NCBI RefSeq assembly: GCF_029285175.1
Contig: NZ_JABEDH010000008.1
Location: 1 to 64,000, forward strand
From: Sulfitobacter sp. M05
GTDB taxonomy: Bacteria; Pseudomonadota; Alphaproteobacteria; Rhodobacterales; Rhodobacteraceae
Direction: 5' to 3'
DNA: 64,000 nt
Part shown: piece after piece, positions 19,389-28,370 of the stretch
Layout of the letters: each line of letters opens with the position of its first letter
Position numbering within the stretch: position 1 is the first letter of the stretch
Program-made: the position numbers and the translations under genes
Notes under the pieces: model-generated
The model's input: the letters and a program-made list of their open reading frames with translations, nothing else
Database searches by the model: none
What the model was told of the DNA's origin: nothing

Positions 19389-20644
19389 GCCCGGTTGTCT
19401 TTCTTGCGGCGCTGTTGATCTCGGTCCCGGTTGCAATTGTTCTGATCATCACTGCCATTTGGTACATTTGGGAAAGCGGAAACACCGTCCTGTATGACAG
19501 CCTTGCGCAGAAGATGTTTGGCGGTTTGGAAAACTACGGGCTGCTGGCAATTCCGCTTTTCATGCTGACCGGCGAATTGATGAACGAAGGCGGTATGACA
19601 CGGCGCCTGATCAACATGGCGCGGGTCTTTGTCGGCGGATTTCGCGGCGGGCTGGCCTATATCAACCTGCTGGCGAATATGTTCATGGCAGCCATCATCG
19701 GTTCGGCAACGGCGCAGATCGCCGTGATGTCGCGGGCTATGGTGCCGGCCATGGAAGAAGAAGGTTATGACAAGGGGTTCGCGGCGGCGACCACCGCTGC
19801 CGGCGGCCTGTTGGCACCGGTAATCCCGCCCTCGATGATGTTTGTGATCTTCGGGGTGTTGGCCCAAATTCCGATCGGCGACATGTTCATTGCCGGTATT
19901 ATTCCGGGTCTGATGCTGTCGGTGTCCTTTGCCCTTGTCATTACCGTAATCGGCTGGCGGCAGAATTTCCCAAAGGGTGAATGGATGGCGGCTCCGCTGG
20001 CGATACGCGCCTGTCTGCACGCAGTTCCGGCCCTGCTGATCCCGGTTGCCATCATCGGGGGCATTGTTTTCGGCATCGCCACGCCGACGGAATCCGCCGC
20101 AATTGCATCGCTGATTGCCTTCCTTGTCGGCTGGTTGGTTTATGGCGAGCTGCGCCCTGCGCAATTGGGCGAGATGTTCAAGCGCACCGCGGTAAACGCG
20201 TCAATGATCATTTTTATGATCGCTGCCGCCAGCGTTTTCGGCTGGGTGATCATCTATGAGGAGGTACCGCAAAATCTGGCGGCGTTGATTACATCCGTTA
20301 CTTCAAACCCGTTTGTGTTCCTGTTGATCGTGAACCTCGTTTTGTTGGTGGTGGGCATGGTCATCGACGGGATTGCCGCGATCATTCTGATCACGCCAAT
20401 CCTGCTGCCAATTGCGACTGAATCATACGACATCAGCCCCTATCAGTTCGGCGTTGTAATCTGCCTGAACCTTGTGCTGGGCCTTTTGACACCGCCTGTC
20501 GGCATCGGGCTTTATATAGCATCTTCGATGAGCAACACCTCGCCGGGGGCCATCCTCAGAGCGCTTTGGCCCTTCCTTGTGGCGGTTGCCGTTGTGCTGG
20601 TTATGCTCAGCTACTTTGAAGGGCTTTCCACCAGCTTGATTTAA
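19385..20644 (+). CDS. TRAP transporter large permease (DctM family)
   Basis: 419-aa, about 12-13 hydrophobic helices. Family motifs: AIPLFMLTGELMNEGG, the NLLANMFMAAIIGSATAQIAVMSR region, and TPTESAAIA. Sodium-coupled translocation subunit of the 17826-20644 TRAP system. It is the last gene before the pqq operon; the 223-bp gap to pqqA contains no obvious T-run terminator. Confidence 0.93.
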   Translation: MSPVVFLAALLISVPVAIVLIITAIWYIWESGNTVLYDSLAQKMFGGLENYGLLAIPLFMLTGELMNEGGMTRRLINMARVFVGGFRGGLAYINLLANMFMAAIIGSATAQIAVMSRAMVPAMEEEGYDKGFAAATTAAGGLLAPVIPPSMMFVIFGVLAQIPIGDMFIAGIIPGLMLSVSFALVITVIGWRQNFPKGEWMAAPLAIRACLHAVPALLIPVAIIGGIVFGIATPTESAAIASLIAFLVGWLVYGELRPAQLGEMFKRTAVNASMIIFMIAAASVFGWVIIYEEVPQNLAALITSVTSNPFVFLLIVNLVLLVVGMVIDGIAAIILITPILLPIATESYDISPYQFGVVICLNLVLGLLTPPVGIGLYIASSMSNTSPGAILRALWPFLVAVAVVLVMLSYFEGLSTSLI

Positions 20645-20709
20645 GCTTTTCATGTTTAACTTGAGACATAACGCATCCCTTTTCGCGTTAGACCCAAGGG
20701 AGAGAAGGC

Positions 20710-20723
20710 GAACAAGTGATTCA
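20710..20723 (+). repeat. Sequence element shared with the folD upstream region
   Basis: GAACAAGTGATTCA, about 145 bp before pqqA. It matches 13 of 14 bases at 55871-55884 upstream of folD, and both copies are followed within 20 bp by ACGCT. Possible shared regulatory site; significance untested. Confidence 0.3.
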
Positions 20724-20867
20724 AGTTTTCTCGAAACGCTAAGGGGGGGGGCGGTTTTCACCAGCACTGTAATTTCCTGCCGAATTGCACCTTGGTCTCA
20801 TAGACATTTGGCACCGACCGCCCGACACTTGCGTTACGTTGTGCTGATAATTTTGGGAGGAACTAAG

Positions 20868-20966
20868 ATGGCATGGTCAAAACCTGTTATTCGTGAAATC
20901 GAATGTGGCATGGAAATCAATATGTACGGTCCGGATGGTGATCGCGACGGCGACGACCTGTTCTAA
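20868..20966 (+). CDS. pqqA: PQQ precursor peptide PqqA
   Basis: 32-residue ribosomal precursor. E16 and Y20 (EINMY) are the glutamate and tyrosine that become cross-linked to form pyrroloquinoline quinone. GGGAGG is 8 nt upstream. It is followed after 24 bp by pqqB. Too short for most ORF callers but certain from motif and context. Confidence 0.96.
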   Translation: MAWSKPVIREIECGMEINMYGPDGDRDGDDLF

Positions 20967-20990
20967 AGCCGGCTGCGTGCGGAGATCAGA

Positions 20991-21887
20991 ATGACATTCC
21001 GCGCGCAGATACTCGGTGCGGCAGCAGGGGGCGGTTTGCCACAATGGAATTGTGGCTGTGAAAACTGCAATCTCGCTCGCTTGGGAAGAATTCCTGCACA
21101 AACCCAATCGTCGGTTGCCTTCAGTGCAACCGGCGAAGACTGGGCAATCCTCAACGCATCCCCTGACATTCGCGAGCAACTGGCGCGTACACCAGCGCTG
21201 CACCCAACTGGCAAACGCACCTTGCCGCTGCGGTCGGTGCTGTTGACCAATGGCGATATTGACCATGTGGCAGGCCTGTTAACCTTGCGAGAACAGCAGA
21301 AATTTGAATTGTTTGCCACCGGCGAAATTCAGCAAGTTGTCGCGGACAATCCTATTTTTGCAGCCCTTAATCCCGCCTTTGTGACACGTCATCAGATTTC
21401 GTTGGATCAGGAATTCGAGCTGGCCAAGGGGCTGACGGCCACACTGTTTGCGGTACCGGGCAAGGTGCCGCTGTACCTTGAGGGGGACAGTGTCCAAACC
21501 GATTTGGAGGGGGAGCAGACCGTCGGAGTGCATCTGCGCGCGGAGGATAAGAACGTGTTCTACATTCCGGGGTGTTCCACAATGCATAAGGATTTACGGG
21601 CGCGAATTGAAGGTGCTGATATGGTTCTGTTTGATGGCACCCTCTGGCGGGACGACGAAATGGTGGTTGCAGGGCTAAGTCAGAAAACCGGCCAACGGAT
21701 GGGGCATATGTCGATGTCCGGCCCGGACGGCTCCCTGCGTGCCTTTGCCGACATTGATGTGAAACAAAAGGTATTTGTCCATATGAACAACACCAACCCC
21801 GTTTTGCGTCCGACGTCGGATGAAAAGAAACAAGTCGAGGCGGCGGGTTGGACCGTCGCCTGTGACGGGATGGAGTTGGAAATTTGA
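20991..21887 (+). CDS. pqqB: PQQ biosynthesis protein PqqB
   Basis: 298-aa metallo-beta-lactamase-fold protein. N-terminal GAAAGGGLPQWNC with the paired CGCENC, and LTNGDIDHVAGLL as the metal-binding loop, are hallmark PqqB sequences. It acts as a hydroxylase on the cross-linked Glu-Tyr intermediate. The last codons overlap the TTG start of pqqC. Confidence 0.97.
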   Translation: MTFRAQILGAAAGGGLPQWNCGCENCNLARLGRIPAQTQSSVAFSATGEDWAILNASPDIREQLARTPALHPTGKRTLPLRSVLLTNGDIDHVAGLLTLREQQKFELFATGEIQQVVADNPIFAALNPAFVTRHQISLDQEFELAKGLTATLFAVPGKVPLYLEGDSVQTDLEGEQTVGVHLRAEDKNVFYIPGCSTMHKDLRARIEGADMVLFDGTLWRDDEMVVAGLSQKTGQRMGHMSMSGPDGSLRAFADIDVKQKVFVHMNNTNPVLRPTSDEKKQVEAAGWTVACDGMELEI

Positions 21888-22630
21888 CAGCATCCCCGGC
21901 AGAATTCGAAGCCCGCCTGCGCCAGATCGGGGCAGAGCGGTATCACGACAAACATCCGTTTCACCATCTGCTGCATTCTGGAGGCTGCACGCCGGATCAA
22001 GTGCGGGCCTGGGTGATTAACCGGTTCTACTATCAGGCCAGCATTCCGATAAAAGACGCCGCTTTCATGAGCCGTGTTGATGACCCCGCGCTACGGCGTG
22101 CGTGGCGTTCGCGCATTGAAGATCACGATGGTACAGAACAGAACGAGGGCGGCATCGCCCGTTGGCTGCGGCTGGCGGATGCGGTTGGCGTTGACCGGGA
22201 CTATGTTGCCAGTAAACAGGGGGTGCTGCCGGCCAGCCGCTTTGCTGTTGATGCCTATGTGCGTTTCGTACGTGACAAATCGCTGCTTGAGGCGGTTGCA
22301 GCTTCGCTGACGGAACTTTTTGCGCCAAAAATCCATGCGGCGCGGATCGAAGGGTTGTTGGCCAACTATGCATTCGCCGATGACAACAGCCTGTCCTATT
22401 TTCGCAACCGCTTGACCGAGGCACCAAAGGACGTCGCCTTTGGCCTTGCCTGGGTTCTGGAACATGCTGACACTGCCGAAAAACAGGACGCGGCAGCGGC
22501 GGCATTGATCTTTAAAACAGATGTGCTTTGGGCGCAGCTTGATGCGCTGCACGCGGCCTATGTGACGCCGGCACGCATACCACCCGGCGCGTGGCAACCC
22601 GGCACATTCTTGCGCGGAGCGAGTGCATGA
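21884..22630 (+). CDS. pqqC: Pyrroloquinoline-quinone synthase PqqC
   Basis: 248-aa all-helical oxidase that performs the last ring closure and oxidation to PQQ without metal or cofactor. Signature stretches: RYHDKHPFHHLLHSG, NRFYYQASIPIKDA, and the region near DHDGTEQNEGGI. The likely start is TTG at 21884, overlapping the pqqB TGA, so the two genes are translationally coupled. Confidence 0.96.
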   Translation: MTASPAEFEARLRQIGAERYHDKHPFHHLLHSGGCTPDQVRAWVINRFYYQASIPIKDAAFMSRVDDPALRRAWRSRIEDHDGTEQNEGGIARWLRLADAVGVDRDYVASKQGVLPASRFAVDAYVRFVRDKSLLEAVAASLTELFAPKIHAARIEGLLANYAFADDNSLSYFRNRLTEAPKDVAFGLAWVLEHADTAEKQDAAAAALIFKTDVLWAQLDALHAAYVTPARIPPGAWQPGTFLRGASA

Positions 22631-22908
22631 CTGTCGTTGCGTCCCACACCATTCCAGTGATCCCGCGCGGGGTGCGCCTGCACGCGGACAAGGTGCGTTC
22701 ACGTTGGGTTTTGCTTGCTCCTGAAAGGACGATTGACCTTGATCCCATCGGGCTGGCGATCTTGCAAGAGGTGGATGGCCTGCGGACTTTCAGCCAGATT
22801 GTGGCCGGACTTGCGGTGAAGTACGAGGCACCCGTGGATCAGATTTCAGGGGACGTCGGCGAGTTTCTGGCGGGTTTGGCCGACCGCCGAATTGTGGAGC
22901 TAACCTGA
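22627..22908 (+). CDS. pqqD: PQQ peptide chaperone PqqD
   Basis: 93-aa winged-helix RiPP recognition element that binds PqqA and presents it to PqqE. Typical start VIPRGVRLHADKVR and VLLAPERTIDLDPIG. ATG 22627 overlaps the pqqC stop as ATGA; its own stop overlaps the pqqE ATG. Confidence 0.95.
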   Translation: MTVVASHTIPVIPRGVRLHADKVRSRWVLLAPERTIDLDPIGLAILQEVDGLRTFSQIVAGLAVKYEAPVDQISGDVGEFLAGLADRRIVELT

Positions 22909-24002
22909 TGACTGCGCGTCCTACAGTTCCGGCACCTATCGCGATGCTGGCCGAATTGACCTATCGATGCCCCTTATCCTGTCCTTATTGTTCAAACCCC
23001 GTCGAGATGGCCAAAAAGGAGGCCGAACTTGATACAGAAGCTTGGGCAGATGTATTCGCACAAGCGGCCCGGCTTGGTGTGCTGCAATTGCACCTTTCGG
23101 GAGGTGAACCCGCATCGCGGCGCGATCTGGTGGCATTGGTTGCTGCCGCCCGCACTGCCGGGCTTTATACCAATCTGATCACTTCGGCGATTGGCCTGAC
23201 CCAGCGCCGCCTGAAAGAGCTGGAGACCGCGGGACTGGATCACGTGCAACTGTCCTTACAGGGCACCGATGCTGATATGGCCGACCGGATTGGCGGGTAC
23301 AAAGGCGGGTTTGATCGCAAAATGCAGGCCGCGCATTGGATCGTCGAGGCCGGATTTCCGCTGACACTGAATGCTGTGGTACATCGTCAAAATCTTCACC
23401 AGTTGCCGCAAGCCATTGAAATGGCTGTCGCGATGAAAGCGCGGCGGATGGAAGTGGCGATTGTTCAATTCCATGGATGGGCGATGTTAAACCGAAAGAC
23501 CTTGATGCCCACAGCGGAACAGGCGACCGAGGCCAGCCGTATTGTACAGGAGGCCCGCAGCCGGCTGAAAGGCACATTGGTGATCGACTATGTTCCGGCG
23601 GATTATCACAGCGATTACCCCAAGCGCTGCATGGGGGGGTGGGGCACAACCGGTTTGAATGTAACGCCTGATGGTCTGGTATTGCCATGTCATGCAGCAC
23701 AAACAATTCCGACGTTGGAATTTGACAATGTCCGTGACAAGCCGCTGGCAGATATCTGGTACAATGGCACTGCGTTTAATGCCTATCGCGGGGAAGACTG
23801 GATGCAGGAGCCATGCAAATCCTGCGACCGGCGCAAACTGGATTTCGGGGGATGCCGGTGTCAGGCGATGGCGATTGCCGGACAGGCCGCCGCGACTGAT
23901 CCGGTTTGCGTGAAATCACCGGTTCATGGCAAGATGGTTGAGTTAGCGCAGGCATTTTCACAGGATGAGACCGGCGAGCTGGTGTACCGCAAAAGTCCCT
24001 AA
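22908..24002 (+). CDS. pqqE: PqqA peptide cyclase PqqE (radical SAM)
   Basis: 364-aa radical SAM enzyme that forms the C-C bond between Glu and Tyr of PqqA. SAM cluster Cys C21, C25, C28 (CPLSCPYC) with GGEP nearby. The SPASM auxiliary cluster motifs CKSC, FGGCRCQ and DPVC are in the last 60 residues. It is the last gene of pqqABCDE and converges with the hybrid kinase gene. Confidence 0.97.
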   Translation: MTARPTVPAPIAMLAELTYRCPLSCPYCSNPVEMAKKEAELDTEAWADVFAQAARLGVLQLHLSGGEPASRRDLVALVAAARTAGLYTNLITSAIGLTQRRLKELETAGLDHVQLSLQGTDADMADRIGGYKGGFDRKMQAAHWIVEAGFPLTLNAVVHRQNLHQLPQAIEMAVAMKARRMEVAIVQFHGWAMLNRKTLMPTAEQATEASRIVQEARSRLKGTLVIDYVPADYHSDYPKRCMGGWGTTGLNVTPDGLVLPCHAAQTIPTLEFDNVRDKPLADIWYNGTAFNAYRGEDWMQEPCKSCDRRKLDFGGCRCQAMAIAGQAAATDPVCVKSPVHGKMVELAQAFSQDETGELVYRKSP

Positions 24003-24114
24003 CGCATTCGGCCTTCATCCTAGGGCATCTTGGATCCGCAATGTCCCAAGAACCCGAGGTGTCGGAAAGTGCTGGTGATACATGTTTAGGGCCGGGCGCT
24101 ATCGTGCGAAGGTT

Positions 24115-26355
24115 CTAGCGTGGCGCGGTGTCGAACATATCAATGAACAGCTCGGTCAGGCGTGCCTTTTCCACCGGCTTGGCCACCAGTTGCACACCAA
24201 GTGTCTTGCACCGTTCGCGTAGGAATTTGGTGCGTTCAGCCGATACGATGGCCGCGGGAAGAGGGCCGTAGCGGTTGGTGAGTTCCTCAAGCAATTCGAT
24301 GCCGTTGCGCCCGGTGCCCAGTTGGTAATCAATGAGCAAAGCATCCGGCACCAGCTGGATTTCCGAGAGTATTCCCAAGGCCTCCTCGGCGGTATGCGCA
24401 TGGATCACCGTCCCGCCAAGGTTTTCGATCATCGCGGTCATGGCATGGGCCAGTTGGGGATTGTCCTCGACCAAAAGCAGCAGCTGACCGGTTGCGGGCA
24501 CTGTCCCGGAAATGCCGCTGGACACTTTGGGCGCGCAGACCGGCAATTCTTCTACGTGGATGGGTACATTGAGCGAAAAGCAGCTGCCAAGACCGGGTTC
24601 TGACCAGATACTCAATGCATGATCCAGCCCCTTGCAGGCTTGCTCGACAATCGACAGGCCCAGGCCCAGCCCCGCATCTGAATTGTCTGGTGAAATCCGC
24701 TCGAACTCTTTGAAAATCTTTTGTTGGTCGGCGTGCGCAATGCCGCGTCCGGTATCCCAAACCTCGATACGGGCCATGGTGCCGGAACGGCGTACACCCA
24801 CCAAAACCCGGCCTTGATCCGTGTAGCGAATTGCGTTGGCCAGCAGGTTTTGAATGATCCGGCGCAGATACCCCGGATCGCTTTTGACTGTAAGGTTGCA
24901 ATCAAGGATCGTCAGATCAATGCCTTTTTGTTCAGCCACGGGCATCAGTTCATTGCGCAAGGGGCTGAAAATACCCGACAATCGCAGGGGTCGTACGTCA
25001 AACACCGCCTTGCCGGCGTCCAGTCTGGAAATGTCGAGAAGGGCGGAAATGAACTGCTCCACACTGTTCAACGCCATCTCTGCCTTGGTGATGATCTCTT
25101 GCGCATCTATGGGATCGGTCTGGTCGGAAAGGGAAGAAACAAAGAGCTTGGCCGCTGACAGGGGCTGCAACAAATCATGGCTGGCCGCGGCGACGAACCG
25201 TGTCTTTGATTTATTCGCGCGCTCTGCTTCGGCCAGGGCAAGGCCTAACTCGCGGGTCCGGTCCTTGACCCGCCGCTCCAGCAATTCGTTCATTTCAAAC
25301 AGCGTTCGCGCCGCCGCACGTTCCGAGGTGACGTCGGTAAAGCTGATTACCAACCCTTTGTCGGGCATCTCTTGTGCAAAGACACTAAAAGTATGTTCAG
25401 ACCCTTTGCGCACTTCGAACAAGACCGGCTTGCGCCCGCCCTTGCGATTGGCCCATTCGCGCAGGTTTTCCGGGTCGAACGGCCCTTCAAAGGTCAACTC
25501 GTCTTCGATTCGCTCCAGCAGAACCGAAAACTCCATCCCCAAAACAGCGGCGTCCGGCGTGGCTTCGAACAATCCGTTCATCCCGGAGTTCCACCCGATC
25601 AGCGTGTGGTTTTTGTCAAAAATACAAACGCCCTGATTGAGATGGTCCAGCGTTGCTTGCAGGATTTCGGCCTGTTTATCGCGGATTTTGTCGCGTTCCT
25701 GCCGTTCACGGCGAATGATGGTGGTCACGTCGGTTTGCAAGATAACCGTGCCGCCGCGTGACGTGCGATGTTCGCTGACTTGTAACCAGCGGTCCCATTT
25801 CAGCCGGACGTTAAACACGACGTGATCGTCACGGTGGCGTTCCAACCTTTGGGCCACCCAATCGGCAGGTAGCTGGCCGTCGGGCAGGGCCAGAAAGGCG
25901 CTTTGCGAAACCAGTTCGACATATTCTTCGAAGCTCAATCCGTTGACTAAGGCACCATCTAGGTCGCTCAGGTCGCGGCAGAACCGGCTGTTGGACAGCA
26001 CCAACCCGTCCTTTGCCTCGAACAGGGCGAACCCCTCGTTGATGGTTTCAATCGCTTCTGTCAGATTAGAGCGGGCTCTTTCGGTTTCGTCATTTGCGAT
26101 TTCCAGACGGGTGTTGGATTCCTGCAAAAGGTCAAGCGCGCGTTCAAGATCGTGAGTCCGCTCGCGTACCTCGGTTTCCAGCAAGGCAGCGCGTTCGAAC
26201 TGGTGATAAGCGAAACCAGATTGTTCGTTTTTCTGTTCAACCCTGCGCATCAGCGACTGTGCAATCTGCAACAGTTTTTGGTTCTGGCGTTCGATCGTAT
26301 CGGCAGGGTTTATCAGGGACAAAAGTCTAGTCTTCGCTTGCGTAGATGGCGACAC
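24115..26355 (-). CDS. Hybrid sensor histidine kinase/response regulator (NahK/ErcS'-like)
   Basis: 746-aa soluble kinase without obvious membrane segments. N-terminal coiled coil about 20-100, two PAS domains (about 100-215, 235-345), HisKA with H393 (AASHDLLQPLS), HATPase with DTGRG 534-538 and GLGLGLS 562-568, and a C-terminal receiver with D676. It overlaps the 3' end of the FIST gene by 29 bp, so they are co-transcribed. The same pair occurs in Pseudomonas as NosP-NahK, with the AgmR/ErbR regulator and pqq/exa genes close by. The start is GTG 26355; a later start is possible. Confidence 0.9.
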   Translation of the reverse strand: MSPSTQAKTRLLSLINPADTIERQNQKLLQIAQSLMRRVEQKNEQSGFAYHQFERAALLETEVRERTHDLERALDLLQESNTRLEIANDETERARSNLTEAIETINEGFALFEAKDGLVLSNSRFCRDLSDLDGALVNGLSFEEYVELVSQSAFLALPDGQLPADWVAQRLERHRDDHVVFNVRLKWDRWLQVSEHRTSRGGTVILQTDVTTIIRRERQERDKIRDKQAEILQATLDHLNQGVCIFDKNHTLIGWNSGMNGLFEATPDAAVLGMEFSVLLERIEDELTFEGPFDPENLREWANRKGGRKPVLFEVRKGSEHTFSVFAQEMPDKGLVISFTDVTSERAAARTLFEMNELLERRVKDRTRELGLALAEAERANKSKTRFVAAASHDLLQPLSAAKLFVSSLSDQTDPIDAQEIITKAEMALNSVEQFISALLDISRLDAGKAVFDVRPLRLSGIFSPLRNELMPVAEQKGIDLTILDCNLTVKSDPGYLRRIIQNLLANAIRYTDQGRVLVGVRRSGTMARIEVWDTGRGIAHADQQKIFKEFERISPDNSDAGLGLGLSIVEQACKGLDHALSIWSEPGLGSCFSLNVPIHVEELPVCAPKVSSGISGTVPATGQLLLLVEDNPQLAHAMTAMIENLGGTVIHAHTAEEALGILSEIQLVPDALLIDYQLGTGRNGIELLEELTNRYGPLPAAIVSAERTKFLRERCKTLGVQLVAKPVEKARLTELFIDMFDTAPR

Positions 26356-27505
26356 CGCTCATCGTGTGGTTGACATGAAGCGGGCCTATTTGCTCGCCGT
26401 ATGTCGAAAATCCGGTCACGTTATAAGAGGCCATTATGTGGGACAGATCACGTGTCATCTGGCGTTGCTCCGCCTCAATTCGGCGCAAAATACAGTCACA
26501 GCCTAAAATATGGGCAGGTTTGTCCTGACTGGAGAGGTCCGTCATTTTGTTGTGCAGATGATCCACCATGTTCTGCGGCGCGGCCACGGTCAGAACCATG
26601 CCTTCGTCAATTGCGGAAAAGAACACAAGTTCGCCGGCTTCATTCACCTGTTGGATGGCCCGCACGTGATGGGCGGCCCCAATCCGCACCACAACCGGAT
26701 GAGATGCAAAGGTGAACCGGTCCAGCTGTTCAGGGTCCTTGCCAACGATGCGGGCATATTCACGTGCCGCCGGTTCGGCATTGATGGATTTCACAATGCG
26801 TCTTTCCGGGTCCGCTTCGGTGACCACCATCTGGCGCTCTGAGGGGACAAGATGATCGAGGCTGAAAACCTGAGTTCGGTACCGGCTGCGTACCAGCGTC
26901 AGGACCGCCGCAGAAACCGCCACTTTGCCGTTTAATGACACCAGTGCGCGGCTAAAGTCGGTGCCATCGCCAGCAGAGCCCCCGAACATTGGCATCTCGC
27001 GCAAGGCGGGTGAAATAGTAGCCGTGAGCGCGTCTTCAGAAAGGGACAGGCCGTCCACAACAAGAAAGGCAAAATTGGATGTCAGATCGGGGTGACCTTC
27101 CTGAAGCCGCACCCGTTCCAGCGTGATGCGGTCAATCAGGGGCAGGGGGTTCAGGGCGTGAATATCCTCGATCAGCAAAGAGGTTGTTGCAAACCCTGCC
27201 GACGGAAACCCGACGGCGATGATCTTGCCCTCGTCATAGCCCAGTGCGCTGATCTCGCCAGCGGTTGTGCAGGCGGCGACATTTGTTTCAGGAAAAAGCC
27301 GCTGCGCCTCGTTCACGATACTTTCAAAGTCGGCTTTGGGAGAGACGAACAGAGAAACAAAACTGAGTGGCACCTTGCCAAAGTCCTGTTTGATTTTCCT
27401 GATCGGGGATGTGTCGGACCATGAAACCTGACTGGTCAGCACAATCGGAGCCGTGGCAATATCCGTGGCATCGGCACTTGGCCCTGCCGCAACCCTCTGT
27501 GTCAT
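26327..27505 (-). CDS. FIST-domain sensor protein (NosP-like)
   Basis: 392-aa cytoplasmic protein with a FIST_N domain (about 55-235; LFPETNVAACTTAGEISALGY, MFGGSAGDG) and a FIST_C domain (about 250-380). NosP, a family member, is a haem protein that senses nitric oxide and inhibits the NahK kinase. The gene lies between the response regulator and that kinase. ATG 27505 was chosen because GGGGAGA precedes it; a GTG overlapping the regulator's stop (27544) is the alternative. Ligand not proven: other FIST proteins may bind small molecules. Confidence 0.85.
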   Translation of the reverse strand: MTQRVAAGPSADATDIATAPIVLTSQVSWSDTSPIRKIKQDFGKVPLSFVSLFVSPKADFESIVNEAQRLFPETNVAACTTAGEISALGYDEGKIIAVGFPSAGFATTSLLIEDIHALNPLPLIDRITLERVRLQEGHPDLTSNFAFLVVDGLSLSEDALTATISPALREMPMFGGSAGDGTDFSRALVSLNGKVAVSAAVLTLVRSRYRTQVFSLDHLVPSERQMVVTEADPERRIVKSINAEPAAREYARIVGKDPEQLDRFTFASHPVVVRIGAAHHVRAIQQVNEAGELVFFSAIDEGMVLTVAAPQNMVDHLHNKMTDLSSQDKPAHILGCDCILRRIEAEQRQMTRDLSHIMASYNVTGFSTYGEQIGPLHVNHTMSGVAIYASED

Positions 27506-27540
27506 GTTTGATGTTCTCCCCGTTGGGAAGGATATTCCAG

Positions 27541-28206
27541 TCACATCGAAGTTGGCAAGACACTTGCAAAACGGGCGTTCTGGGCCACCAATACGGCCTG
27601 TGTCCTGCTTTGCACGCCAAGCTTTCGCATGATGGCAGTTACATGGGCTTTGACGGTGGTTTCCGCGATTGTGAGGTCAAAGGCGATTTGCTTGTTCAGC
27701 TTGCCTTCGCAGATCAGTTCCAGAATACGGGCCTGCTGATTGGTCAAGGATGACAACCTGTTTACGGTGTCGTCACGATCATTGGCGGGGCTGCTTTCGA
27801 CGAAGCCCGCAGGTTTGTAGACCTCATTTCGCGCAATATGTTCGATGGCTTCCTTAAAGACTGCGCGCGGGCTGTGCTTGGGCACAAACCCAGCCGCGCC
27901 GGCGACAATGGCACCGCTGATTATCGCGTTGTCGGTCATCGAGGAAACGATAATCACCGGTGTCTTTTCGGTTTGCCGTTTCAGGCGGATCAGCCCATCC
28001 AGACCATGCACATCCGGCAGGTTCAAATCAAGAATGACCAGCGATGGGGCGTCATTGCGTTCCAGCAGGCCAAGGGCATTCTCAAGGCTGTCCGCCGTTC
28101 TTACAGCAGTGAAATTCGCAACCGACTTCAGCGTCAGTTCAAGTGCGTCGCAAAATAGGGGATGGTCATCCACAACCAACGCCCAACCCTGTGCAGTCTT
28201 ATTCAT
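27541..28206 (-). CDS. LuxR/NarL-family response regulator (AgmR/ErbR-like)
   Basis: 221-aa two-component regulator: receiver with D60 (VILDLNLPD) and acidic pair VVDDHP near residue 12, then a GerE helix-turn-helix (about 155-215; LTNQQARILELICEGKLNKQIAFDLTI). ATG 28206 was taken because the upstream frame lacks family sequence. It is next to the quinoprotein dehydrogenase and upstream of the FIST/kinase genes. In Pseudomonas the AgmR/ErbR protein activates PQQ-ADH and pqq genes, which I infer here. Confidence 0.9.
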   Translation of the reverse strand: MNKTAQGWALVVDDHPLFCDALELTLKSVANFTAVRTADSLENALGLLERNDAPSLVILDLNLPDVHGLDGLIRLKRQTEKTPVIIVSSMTDNAIISGAIVAGAAGFVPKHSPRAVFKEAIEHIARNEVYKPAGFVESSPANDRDDTVNRLSSLTNQQARILELICEGKLNKQIAFDLTIAETTVKAHVTAIMRKLGVQSRTQAVLVAQNARFASVLPTSM

Positions 28207-28290
28207 CGCGCCCCCGGTTGTACTGGTTCTTGTGGTTTCATTATTCCACATTAGGCGATTTGTCGCACCTACGCACCTGTCCAATAGTAC

Positions 28291-28306
28291 TAAGGCGGGA
28301 CGCTCT
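28291..28306 (+). repeat. 16-bp element identical to 55889-55904
   Basis: TAAGGCGGGACGCTCT lies in the leader/promoter region of the response regulator gene. The same 16 bases occur upstream of folD. Given the window length one such match is expected by chance, but both copies fall in intergenic DNA. Possible regulatory site. Confidence 0.3.
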
Positions 28307-28315
28307 GGGCCCACA

Positions 28316-28351
28316 AAGATAAAATGCGCCCCCCTTGCAGGGGCGCGCATT
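28316..28351 (-). terminator. Rho-independent terminator of the quinoprotein dehydrogenase gene
   Basis: On the minus strand, AATGCGC-(G)-CCCC, a short TGCAAG loop, then GGGG-GGCGCATT runs into a T-rich tail (TTTATCTTT). It lies 20 bp after the dehydrogenase stop and before the response-regulator promoter, so the two genes are separate transcription units. Confidence 0.75.
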
Positions 28352-28370
28352 CAGGAAGGTATGGGTAGGA

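Noticed and set aside
19262..20164. 300-codon minus-strand frame over the TRAP permease
   Set aside because: Polar, His/Arg/Gln-rich translation opposite a hydrophobic membrane protein; a shadow.
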